From: an uncultured Peptostreptococcaceae bacterium
GTDB lineage: Bacteria; Bacillota; Clostridia; Peptostreptococcales; Anaerovoracaceae
DNA length: 15,103 nucleotides
Assembly: GCA_910588185.1 (NCBI GenBank)
Contig: CAJUQR010000013.1
Coordinates: 1-15,103 of the forward strand
Reading direction: 5' to 3'
Shown here: one piece after another, positions 5,711-11,868 of the stretch
Layout: the number at the start of each line of letters is the position of its first letter
Numbering within the stretch: the first letter of the stretch is position 1
Notes under the pieces: generated by a model
Seen by the model: the letters and a program-made list of their open reading frames with translations, nothing else
Databases searched by the model: none
What the model was told of the DNA's origin: nothing
Translations under genes and position numbers: made by a program

Positions 5711-7099
5711 ATGTATAGATATGGAGTAGGATACATAGGACAAGCTTCGTCATATAATTTTATGTCGGCTTATTTTGTGGTTTTTTTGACTAATTGCGTT
5801 GGAATAAGTTCATCTATTGCCGGTACTATTTCTTCGGTTGCTCTTATGGTTGAGGTAGTAGGAGGAATGATATTCGGAAATTTATCTGACAGTTGCAGAT
5901 CTAAGATGGGTAAAAGAAGGCCGTTTATGTTGATCGCCGGAATAGTTTTGCCTATAATATTGATTTTGATTTCGTATACGCTTCATGCGTCTGCAATAAC
6001 GACTTTTATTTATTACATGTTTTTTGCCGTTTTGTTTAGAGTATTCTTTTCATGCTTTGAGATTCCCAATAATGCGTTTGGCTCAGAGATTTCAACCGGA
6101 TATGATGAAAGAACCAAGCAGAGAACAGTTTGCAGATGGTTTTCAATAACAGGAAGCGGTATAGGTACTATAGTTCCGCTTTTAATTCTTGATTTGTTTT
6201 CTGATGATCAGGAGGCAGGGTGGCAAACAGCAGGAATAATTATTGCAATAGTTACTTTTGGTGGAATAATCTCTTCATTTTTATTGACAAAGAAGTATAG
6301 TGTTCAATATATGGGAGAGAAAATATCAAAAGGCAAACATAATGTAATAAAAGACATATTTGTAAATTACATTGAGCTGTTTAAACTAAAACCAATGAAG
6401 CTTTTGATTATATATAAGGGCGCATTTGCATGTGCATTTGCTTTATATAATATTGCAACTTTATATTTTTTGCAGTATGCTCTAGATCTTGGAAATAAAT
6501 ATTCATCATACGTTTATGCATTTACAATAGCTATATTTGCAATTATGACTCCTATAGTCGATAAGATGGCCATAGCTACAGGTAAAGCAAATCAACAGAT
6601 GTATACTATGCTGGCATTTGGAATTATGGGAACTTTGATATACATATTCGCACCAAATACATTAATAGGCGGTGTGCTTTATGTAGGAGGATTTGCAGTT
6701 GTGCAGACAGGCTTTTGGCAGCTAAGCAGTGCTATATTTTATGATGTAATAGAAGTTGATGAATATGTAAACAACAAGAGAAGAGGCGGAGACATCATGT
6801 CTTTGGTGTCTGTTCTAGGAACTCTTGTAACGGCCATAATGGTACAGATGTTTGGTATTTTTCTTGATATGTCAGGATTTGATCCGCAGCTGACCAGTCA
6901 GCCTGACTCAGTAATTTCTTTCCTTGATATAGGGTACATATTGGTTCCAAGTATATGTTGTCTAGTGGGATTTTTGGCGCTTAAGGCATTTCCTATAAAT
7001 AAAAAGACTTTTGCATCGCTGCAAACAGCGCTTGAGCTCAGAAAGCACGGTGAAAGTTATGATGAATATATGGATGATATAAATAAATTGATAAAGTAA
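5711..7099 (+). CDS. MFS transporter, GPH (glycoside-pentoside-hexuronide) cation symporter type
   Basis: The 462-aa protein is strongly hydrophobic, with about 12 membrane segments spread over its length. The N-terminal RYGVGYIGQASSYNFM is the usual GPH opening, and GNLSDSCRSKMGKRRPFML (~57-75) is the cytoplasmic loop 2-3 signature (D-x-S-x-K-G-R-R-P). GPH carriers import sugars, glycosides or uronic acids with Na+ or H+; the substrate cannot be read here. ATG 5711 is the first canonical start after an in-frame TAG at 5684. Its ribosome binding site AAAGGA (5691-5696) is a long 14 bases away, so translation may be inefficient or begin at CTG 5708. The malic enzyme gene starts 11 bases after the stop, so the two are co-transcribed. 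Confidence 0.88.
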   Translation: MYRYGVGYIGQASSYNFMSAYFVVFLTNCVGISSSIAGTISSVALMVEVVGGMIFGNLSDSCRSKMGKRRPFMLIAGIVLPIILILISYTLHASAITTFIYYMFFAVLFRVFFSCFEIPNNAFGSEISTGYDERTKQRTVCRWFSITGSGIGTIVPLLILDLFSDDQEAGWQTAGIIIAIVTFGGIISSFLLTKKYSVQYMGEKISKGKHNVIKDIFVNYIELFKLKPMKLLIIYKGAFACAFALYNIATLYFLQYALDLGNKYSSYVYAFTIAIFAIMTPIVDKMAIATGKANQQMYTMLAFGIMGTLIYIFAPNTLIGGVLYVGGFAVVQTGFWQLSSAIFYDVIEVDEYVNNKRRGGDIMSLVSVLGTLVTAIMVQMFGIFLDMSGFDPQLTSQPDSVISFLDIGYILVPSICCLVGFLALKAFPINKKTFASLQTALELRKHGESYDEYMDDINKLIK

Positions 7100-7110
7100 G
7101 AGGTATGCAT

Positions 7111-8292
7111 ATGGATTTTACAATGGATAGTGAACTGGATAAAGAGCTACTTGCTCTTAAAAGACATGCTGAATGGAGAGGAAAGCTTGCAATTGAAGTG
7201 AAATCTCCTATAGAGACTCAAGAAGACTTATCTCTTGCATATACGCCCGGTGTTGCTCAGCCATGTCTTGAGATTGCAGAGGATGAGAAGCTTGCATATA
7301 CATATACCGGGAAATGGAATACCGTTGCAGTGGTAACTGATGGTACAGCTGTTTTAGGCCTTGGAGATATAGGCCCTTCGGCAGCCATGCCTGTAATGGA
7401 AGGCAAATGTGCTTTGTTCAAGAGTTTTGCTGATATAGATGCAATACCTATTTGTATAGATTCAAAAGATGTAGATGTCATAGTAGATACCATATATAAT
7501 ATCTCGAAAAGTTTTGGTGGTATAAATCTTGAGGATATAAGCGCACCACGTTGTTTTGAAATAGAGAAGAGACTTATAGAAAAGTGTGATATTCCTGTAT
7601 TTCACGATGATCAGCATGGTACTGCCATAGTGGTTTGCGCAGCATTGCTCAATGCGATTAAGGTTACTGGCAAAGAAAGCGGACTTTTGAAAATTGTTAT
7701 AAACGGGGCAGGTTCTGCAGGCATATCAATAGCTAAGATGATAATGCAGATGGGCTTTGGAGAAATTATATTGTGTGATCGCTTTGGGGTAATATACGAT
7801 GGAGCTTCGTACAATAATCCAGCGCAACAAGAGATGGCTAAAGTTACTAATAAAGATAAAGTATCAGGAGATTTATCTGATGCTCTTAAAGATGCAGATG
7901 TGTTTATCGGCGTATCCAAGGGCGGAATAGTAAGTGAAGATATGATAAGAAGCATGGCAAAAGATCCTATAGTATTTGCAATGGCTAATCCTGTTCCTGA
8001 AATAATGCCTGATGAGGCTAAAAAGGCAGGAGCGGCAGTAGTTGGAACTGGAAGATCGGACTTCCCTAATCAGATAAATAATGTTCTTGCTTTTCCGGGA
8101 ATCTTCAGAGGGGCGCTTGATTCAAGAGCTTCAAAGATTACTGAAGAGATGAAGCAGGCGGCAGTGAGAGCTATTGCAGCAGTAGTTGATGATGAAAGCC
8201 TTGATGCAGATCATATCTTGCCCGATGTATTTGATCCTGATGTTGTAGACAATATAGCTAAGGCCATAATAGAGACGGTTCATGATTTTTAG
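7111..8292 (+). CDS. NAD(P)-dependent malic enzyme (oxaloacetate-decarboxylating)
   Basis: The enzyme oxidatively decarboxylates malate to pyruvate and CO2 with NAD(P)+. The 393-aa length is that of the short bacterial form. Visible motifs are SLAYTPGVAQPC with the catalytic Tyr (Y44), EGKCALFK with the catalytic Lys (K99), the metal ligands in NLEDI (141-142) and FHDDQHGTA (166-167), and the Rossmann GAGSAG (199-204). ATG 7111 is preferred to ATG 7105 because AGAGG (7099-7103) is 7 bases from the former and 1 base from the latter. The terminator at 8301-8335 lies just after the stop. Pairing with a transporter suggests both serve uptake and use of one carbon source, which is inference. Confidence 0.95.
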   Translation: MDFTMDSELDKELLALKRHAEWRGKLAIEVKSPIETQEDLSLAYTPGVAQPCLEIAEDEKLAYTYTGKWNTVAVVTDGTAVLGLGDIGPSAAMPVMEGKCALFKSFADIDAIPICIDSKDVDVIVDTIYNISKSFGGINLEDISAPRCFEIEKRLIEKCDIPVFHDDQHGTAIVVCAALLNAIKVTGKESGLLKIVINGAGSAGISIAKMIMQMGFGEIILCDRFGVIYDGASYNNPAQQEMAKVTNKDKVSGDLSDALKDADVFIGVSKGGIVSEDMIRSMAKDPIVFAMANPVPEIMPDEAKKAGAAVVGTGRSDFPNQINNVLAFPGIFRGALDSRASKITEEMKQAAVRAIAAVVDDESLDADHILPDVFDPDVVDNIAKAIIETVHDF

Positions 8293-8300
8293 TTAGCATA

Positions 8301-8335
8301 AAAAAACAAGATGTATTAATACATCTTGTTTTTTT
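8301..8335. terminator. Bidirectional terminator between malic enzyme and tRNA-Glu(CTC)
   Basis: A 20-base perfect palindrome (AAGATGTATTAATACATCTT) is extended by A6C on the left and GT7 on the right, giving a U tract on both strands. It can end the plus-strand malic enzyme mRNA and the minus-strand tRNA transcript. Its last T (8335) is also the end of the tRNA's CCA. Confidence 0.85.
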
Positions 8336-8409
8336 GGTGACTCTATCGGGATTCGAACCCGAGTTGCCGCCGTGAGAGGGCGGAGTCTTAACCACTTGAC
8401 CATAGAGCC
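8335..8409 (-). tRNA. tRNA-Glu (anticodon CTC)
   Basis: On the minus strand the acceptor stem GGCTCTA (8409-8403) pairs with TAGAGTC (8345-8339), followed by discriminator A and an encoded CCA. The anticodon stem-loop reads CCGCC-CTCTCAC-GGCGG, giving CTC. The T arm contains GGGTTCGAATCCC. It is closely similar to the TTC isoacceptor at 61-135 but is a solitary gene with its own promoter, and reads GAG only. Confidence 0.96.
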
Positions 8410-8420
8410 ATGACTTATTT

Positions 8421-8449
8421 AATATAACACAAATAAATTACATAATCAA
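8421..8449 (-). promoter_or_regulatory. Promoter of tRNA-Glu(CTC)
   Basis: On the minus strand TTGATT (8449-8444), a 17-bp spacer and TATATT (8426-8421) preceded by TGT form a -35/extended -10 promoter. It would start about five bases before the mature tRNA 5' end. A second -35-like TTGACT overlaps it at 8454-8449. Confidence 0.65.
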
Positions 8450-8487
8450 GTCAAACATTTAAAAATGATAAAAAAGGTTCCATGATA

Positions 8488-9531
8488 TCATAGTATATTG
8501 ACAGGACAAACTGTACTGTTCATAAAGGAGCTTAAGAACTTCTTGCCAAACATGTTGGATTCCAAATAACAGGTTTCGGAACCTCGTGTTACAAGTAAAA
8601 AATCGTTTATACAGCAAGGGTATTTCTTTAAATCGTCGAAATTATCAAAGTAAAGTTTTAAGTTTATAAAAGAATTTCGCTTATGTCTGTCAACAGGCAT
8701 TTTGAAGGTAAAACTCCCATCATCGCAAAATTCGCAGGAGTAATATTGATAAAAAGTATCATATGCTATGTAAGAAAAAGGTTCTCCGTAATACTTGCCT
8801 TCTATGGTAAATTCCCTGTTGGTAGCTTTTGATCTTGTGACATTTAAGCAAGGCCATCCGTTTTCTCCGACCACAGGGAAGCCAAGACAATTCATAGCTT
8901 TGTGAAAATCGACTTGCCTAAGTATAGGTAAAAGTTTATATAGTTGCAGTAAATCATCATGATTATGCAGCAAAACTTTCTCCATAAGAGGTTTCTTTTC
9001 TTTGGCAGTTTTACATTCTAAATAATCTTTATACAGATTCACGCTATCTGCTCCCGAAATTAAGTCGTCTCTGCTTTGAGTAAGCCCCATATAATCTTCG
9101 ACAGTCTTTTGACGTATGTTTTTAAGCAAATATTTTATTTCACTGTAACCGTTCAGCACAAGATATAAATCAAGATTATAAAAATTGTAGTGAAACGGAG
9201 CAAGGTTACGAATTTTGGCTCTTTTTTCTATGAAAGGCAGGTCAAAGTGTCTGCCGTTATAAGTAAAAAGATAATCTATAGTTTCAAGATCTTTGCGGAG
9301 GGCTTCGATTATTAATATTTCGTCCTTGAGTTTTTCTGCAAAATATTGCGTTATGCGACATTCTCCTGAAGGTTCTATAGTAAGCATTCCGGATAGAACC
9401 ATGGGATAAAATTCCGGATTAAGTCCCAAAGTTTCAATATCAAATACGCCTATACGCATTCCTCCAAAATATTGTTCTAATAATTTTGATTCATAAGGTT
9501 CAACTTTATAAAGCTTTGTTATGGTTTTCAT
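8488..9531 (-). CDS. yprB: YprB-type ribonuclease H-like exonuclease domain protein
   Basis: This 347-aa protein has the DEDD exonuclease fold of the YprB (COG3359) group. ExoI is VFDIETLG with D31 and E33, ExoII is YNGRHFDLPF with D97, and ExoIII is HNHDD with H189 and D193, all in the usual order. The first ~200 residues are the nuclease domain; the remaining ~150 lack a motif I can name and contain several Cys residues. The family is presumed to trim nucleic acid 3' ends, with the cellular substrate unknown. The ribosome binding site AGGAG lies before the start on the minus strand. tRNA-Glu(CTC) is downstream on the same strand but has its own promoter. The gene is divergent from spoVS across a structured spacer. 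Confidence 0.85.
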   Translation of the reverse strand: MKTITKLYKVEPYESKLLEQYFGGMRIGVFDIETLGLNPEFYPMVLSGMLTIEPSGECRITQYFAEKLKDEILIIEALRKDLETIDYLFTYNGRHFDLPFIEKRAKIRNLAPFHYNFYNLDLYLVLNGYSEIKYLLKNIRQKTVEDYMGLTQSRDDLISGADSVNLYKDYLECKTAKEKKPLMEKVLLHNHDDLLQLYKLLPILRQVDFHKAMNCLGFPVVGENGWPCLNVTRSKATNREFTIEGKYYGEPFSYIAYDTFYQYYSCEFCDDGSFTFKMPVDRHKRNSFINLKLYFDNFDDLKKYPCCINDFLLVTRGSETCYLESNMFGKKFLSSFMNSTVCPVNIL

Positions 9532-9574
9532 AAGGTATCTCCTGTATATGCTGTTTTTGACAGGCTATAGCATG

Positions 9575-9667
9575 TTATAACAAAATAGACTGCAGGGGAG
9601 CAGTCTATTTTGTTCAAAAGGGGTATTTTGGATTTGAGATTATGAGGTTATCAGGGGGGATAACCAC
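9575..9667 (-). ncRNA. Candidate small RNA with C-rich hairpin loops
   Basis: Between yprB and spoVS the minus strand has a promoter (9702-9674). From its predicted start near 9667 it has a 5' hairpin GGTTATC/GATAACC whose loop is CCCCCU, then a weak CAAAA/TTTTG hairpin with loop UACCCC, then a 15-bp hairpin with loop UCCCCU and a U-rich 3' arm. All three loops are C-rich. Firmicute small RNAs often use UCCC loop motifs to pair with Shine-Dalgarno sequences. The predicted length is about 90 nt. It could instead be a structured 5' leader of yprB, whose ATG is 44 bases beyond the last hairpin, and on the plus strand the same loops would read AGGGGR. No known RNA family was recognised. Confidence 0.4.
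9579..9614. terminator. 15-bp hairpin, candidate terminator or attenuator
   Basis: AACAAAATAGACTGC (9579-9593) and GCAGTCTATTTTGTT (9600-9614) are perfect inverted repeats with loop AGGGGA. The GC-richer inner part followed by a U-rich arm could terminate on either strand. It lies between divergent genes, so no annotated plus-strand gene needs it. It best suits a minus-strand RNA, ending it or attenuating entry into yprB. Confidence 0.55.
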
Positions 9668-9673
9668 ATACAT

Positions 9674-9702
9674 ATAATACTAAAATAAATGTAAAAAAGC
9701 AA
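9674..9702 (-). promoter_or_regulatory. Candidate minus-strand promoter for the small RNA or yprB leader
   Basis: TTGCTT (9702-9697) and TATTAT (9679-9674) are separated by exactly 17 bp on the minus strand. The -10 matches five of six consensus bases and the -35 three of six. Confidence 0.45.
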
Positions 9703-9749
9703 GAGGTAATGTGAAAAAAAAGTGAAAAAAGTTGTTAAAACAGTGAATT

Positions 9750-9756
9750 TGTCGAA
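9750..9756 (+). promoter_or_regulatory. Possible Spo0A box upstream of spoVS
   Basis: TGTCGAA matches the Spo0A box consensus and lies 108 bases before the spoVS ATG. The overlapping GTCGAATAA also resembles a sigma-H -10 (RNNGAAT), but no sigma-H -35 is visible. A perfect TATAAT lies downstream at 9789-9794 without a clear -35. A single 7-mer is expected by chance every several kb; another copy occurs inside yprB at 9097-9103. Confidence 0.3.
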
Positions 9757-9863
9757 TAAATTATGTAAATACTCGATATAAACTAGGTTATAATTGATTT
9801 ATCTCACAACCCGGGTAAAGAGATACAAGCTTTTGATAAGAGTATTTTACAGGAGGAACAATA

Positions 9864-10124
9864 ATGGAAATTTTAAAAGTATCAGCTAAATCAAATCCTA
9901 ATTCAGTAGCAGGAGCGCTAGCAGGTGTCTTAAGAGAAAAAGGCGGTGCTGAAATTCAAGCTATAGGCGCAGGTGCATTGAATCAAGCAATAAAAGCAAC
10001 AGCCATAGCCAGAGGTTTTGTAGCACCAAGCGGAATAGATTTGGTATGTGTGCCAGCTTTTACCGACATACAAATTGAAGGAGAAGAAAGAACAGCAATT
10101 AAACTCCTTGTAGAGCCGAGATAA
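9864..10124 (+). CDS. spoVS: Stage V sporulation protein S
   Basis: This 86-aa protein matches SpoVS closely: it opens MEILKVSAKSNPNSVAGALAGVLRE and continues with AIGAGALNQAIKATAIARGFVAPSG, GIDLVCVPAFTDI and a terminal RTAIKLLVEP. SpoVS is an Alba-like small protein needed for spore coat and septum progression in Bacillus and is widespread in spore formers. Length is standard. An AGGAGG ribosome binding site lies eight bases before the ATG. It is monocistronic, with a hairpin terminator just after the stop. Its upstream region holds a possible Spo0A box and a TATAAT, consistent with sporulation-stage control. Confidence 0.97.
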   Translation: MEILKVSAKSNPNSVAGALAGVLREKGGAEIQAIGAGALNQAIKATAIARGFVAPSGIDLVCVPAFTDIQIEGEERTAIKLLVEPR

Positions 10125-10130
10125 GTACAT

Positions 10131-10173
10131 AAAGGGTTCTGTCAGACATGATAATCTGGCAGAACCCTATTTA
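10131..10173 (+). terminator. Terminator of spoVS
   Basis: A 14-bp stem (133 to 146 with 155 to 168 in the 10,000s; one G-U pair) has an 8-base loop and is followed by ATTTA. The stem is strong but the U tract is poor, so some read-through into the repeat array is possible. Confidence 0.7.
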
Positions 10174-10186
10174 TATGGTGATGTAA

Positions 10187-10405
10187 TTATGGTATAATGA
10201 ACGCACGATTATATTTACGGCGTTGCCGCAAAGAAGCGTTCATTGAATCATAGCAATATATCCTTATAGCTATGGTATAATAACCTCACGGCGCTAGCAA
10301 AATCAAAGATTTTGGCGCCTGAGAGAACATTGAACCACAATTTCTGTGCTTTCAGCACAGGCAGCTACCGCTGCTGCGGCATAAATGCCGCAATTATGGT
10401 ATAAT
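10187..10405 (+). repeat. Array of three extended -10 elements with interleaved hairpins
   Basis: The sequence ATGGTATAAT, a perfect extended -10 (TGn plus TATAAT), occurs three times, with TATAAT at 10193, 10276 and 10400. Copy 1 is followed by a 9-bp inverted repeat AATGAACGC (10196-10204)/GCGTTCATT (10236-10244) around CGGC-GTT-GCCG. Copy 2 is followed by GGCGC (10290-10294) and CAAAATC (10298-10304) pairing with GATTTTG (10308-10314) and GCGCC (10315-10319), then CTGTGCT/AGCACAG (10344-10360), GCAGC/GCTGC (10361-10374) and TGCGGCA/TGCCGCA (10375-10392). Copies 1 and 2 also share an ACGGCG and a CATTGAA[TC]CA segment in the same order, so they look like diverged repeat units. No -35 is evident at any copy and no coding frame is likely. 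Confidence 0.55.
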
Positions 10406-10468
10406 AATTAAAATTGTTGACAAAAATTAGAATTTTCAAGAAATTTTACAATTTTAAAGGGTTAACTG

Positions 10469-10485
10469 TGTCGAAGCTTGTCGAA
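10469..10485 (+). promoter_or_regulatory. Tandem Spo0A boxes upstream of nudF
   Basis: Two perfect TGTCGAA boxes (10469-10475 and 10479-10485) are separated by three bases, a 10-bp centre-to-centre spacing on one face of the helix. This is the arrangement known for Spo0A~P dimer binding. No clear promoter aligns with it: TTGACA at 10417-10422 lacks a -10 at proper spacing, and TATATAAAAT at 10562-10571 lacks a -35. The rest of 10410-10739 is AT-rich with no supported gene. nudF begins 254 bases downstream. Confidence 0.55.
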
Positions 10486-10739
10486 AACAGCATAACTGTT
10501 GGCAAAAGTTCTGAAAATAGCATTAAAAAGTCAACAAAACAGGCGAAGTGTTGTAAAAAACTATATAAAATGAATATTTTTGTCAAGTCTGATGAGTTAA
10601 GATAACTAAAAACATACTATAAATAATGAATTATTGAAATTTTTGTAAAAAAAGAATCATTTTGTCAACATTATCATATTAAACTTTTTATCCATTAAAG
10701 ACCAAGGACAGCAAACATAAATTAAAAGGAGACATTCTA

Positions 10740-11297
10740 ATGACTTTTGAAGAAAAAACCATATCGAGTGAAAAAATCTATGACGGAGCTATAATAAATC
10801 TTAGGAAAGATAAGGTAACTGTTCAAAATGGCACATCATACAGAGAAATAATAGAACATAACGGAGGTGCAGTACTTGCAGCCCTTACTGATGATGGTAA
10901 AATGGTCATGGTAAGACAGTACAGAAAGCCTGCCAAACGTGTTATGCTTGAGGCTCCTGCCGGTAAAATAGATCAGGGAGAAGAAGCACTTGCTGCTGCG
11001 GTTCGTGAACTAAAAGAAGAGACAGGCTATACAGCAGGCAAAGTGCAGCTTTTAACAGAATTTTATCCATCGGTTGGTTATTCGGAGGAAGTTTTGTACC
11101 TTTATATTTGCACAGATTTGACACCGGGAGAAACCAACTTTGATGAAAATGAGGCTCTTGACATAGAGGAAATGGATATAGACGAACTTTTCTCTATGGT
11201 TATGAAAGGCGAGATAAATGACGCCAAGACTATAATAGCTATATTGATGGTTAAAGAGAAAATTGCATCAGGAAAGCTTCAAGTAAACAAGAAATAA
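10740..11297 (+). CDS. nudF: NUDIX hydrolase, ADP-ribose pyrophosphatase type
   Basis: The 185-aa protein has a perfect Nudix box, Gx5Ex7RELKEETGY, from G75 to Y97 (E81, R89, E90, E93, E94). A Pro at residue 110 (FYPSVGYSEE) lies about 15 residues after the box, as in ADP-ribose pyrophosphatases, which cleave ADP-ribose to AMP and ribose 5-phosphate. The N-terminal KIYDGAIINLRKDKV is typical of this subfamily. An AAAAGGAG ribosome binding site precedes ATG 10740. The gene converges on spoIIM and their coding ends overlap by 47 bp; its terminator lies inside spoIIM. Unlike the NUDIX protein at 2311-2898, nothing in the active site departs from consensus. Confidence 0.93.
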   Translation: MTFEEKTISSEKIYDGAIINLRKDKVTVQNGTSYREIIEHNGGAVLAALTDDGKMVMVRQYRKPAKRVMLEAPAGKIDQGEEALAAAVRELKEETGYTAGKVQLLTEFYPSVGYSEEVLYLYICTDLTPGETNFDENEALDIEEMDIDELFSMVMKGEINDAKTIIAILMVKEKIASGKLQVNKK

Positions 11298-11787
11298 AGA
11301 TTAACAATGCGCCGCCTCCATAGTACGTCAAATATAACCTTGCATCTGAATGCAAGGTTTTTTTAGTGGTTTTACTCATTGATAGACCTATAAGCATGCA
11401 GAGTATGGGAATTTGAAGCAGGTTTTGCGGCAATATGGTAGATATTATATACCAGCTTCCTTTTATACCAAATGTTTCTACTAACATTGTTGCAGAGAAT
11501 CCCAAAGTGAGTCCTTTAATCATAGGCAGGAAAGGGCATATTACGGCAAAGGGAGGCACATAAGGAACAACAAAAATGATGAGAAGCATGATTAGCCATG
11601 TTCTGAAACTGTTCCAAAATATGGAAAAAAAGCTTCCTGAAGGACTGCCTGAGAAGAGGCCTGAAATGATATCCATAAGCTGCGTCTTACCGCTTCCTTC
11701 CATGTAAATTTCAAAGAAAGCGCCGCTGCATAAACCTACGGCAAATATAAATAACATTATAAAAGTTACCTTTTTATTTATTATCAT
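11251..11787 (-). CDS. spoIIM: Stage II sporulation protein M-like membrane protein
   Basis: The 178-aa protein has about five membrane segments (near residues 8-28, 62-88, 92-108, 112-138 and 155-176). Between them are SpoIIM-type features: GSFFSIFWNSFRTW before the second segment, PFLPMIKGLTLGFSA in the middle, and the conserved LPQNLLQIP (119-127) beside a later helix. SpoIIM is part of the mother-cell DMP complex for peptidoglycan remodelling during engulfment. The neighbours nudF and a xerD-type gene are a common clostridial arrangement. AGGAG lies eight bases before the start on the minus strand. The last 15 codons overlap the 3' end of nudF on the other strand, and the nudF terminator lies within codons ~143-150. 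It is shorter than the ~200 residues of Bacillus SpoIIM. Confidence 0.85.
   Translation of the reverse strand: MIINKKVTFIMLFIFAVGLCSGAFFEIYMEGSGKTQLMDIISGLFSGSPSGSFFSIFWNSFRTWLIMLLIIFVVPYVPPFAVICPFLPMIKGLTLGFSATMLVETFGIKGSWYIISTILPQNLLQIPILCMLIGLSMSKTTKKTLHSDARLYLTYYGGGALLIFISCLLEAFLMQFSL
11336..11364 (+). terminator. nudF terminator inside the spoIIM coding sequence
   Basis: AACCTTGCA (11336-11344), loop TCTGAA and TGCAAGGTT (11351-11359) are followed by T5. It lies 39 bases after the nudF stop and within the opposite-strand spoIIM frame, so the same bases serve as terminator on one strand and codons on the other. Confidence 0.8.
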
Positions 11788-11813
11788 AATTTGAACTCCT
11801 CATATAAATTTTG

Positions 11814-11842
11814 TTGAAAAACGTAAAAATACGTAATATACT
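11814..11842 (+). promoter_or_regulatory. Promoter of the XerD-like recombinase gene
   Basis: TTGAAA (11814-11819), a 17-bp spacer and TATACT (11837-11842) match sigma-A consensus in four and five of six positions. The predicted start is ~20 bases before the ATG. The spacer holds a direct repeat of ACGTA. The divergent spoIIM start is 27 bases to the left. Confidence 0.65.
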
Positions 11843-11868
11843 AAAAATATCAAGCTATGGAGGAAAAT

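Noticed and set aside
9594..9659. G-quadruplex on the plus strand
   Set aside because: Only three G4+ runs occur, spaced too far apart (over 20 bases), and each is held in the loop of its own hairpin.
10414..10605. 63-codon open frame starting at TTG
   Set aside because: It has no ribosome binding site, has lysine/serine-rich content expected from AT-rich DNA, and overlaps the tandem Spo0A boxes.
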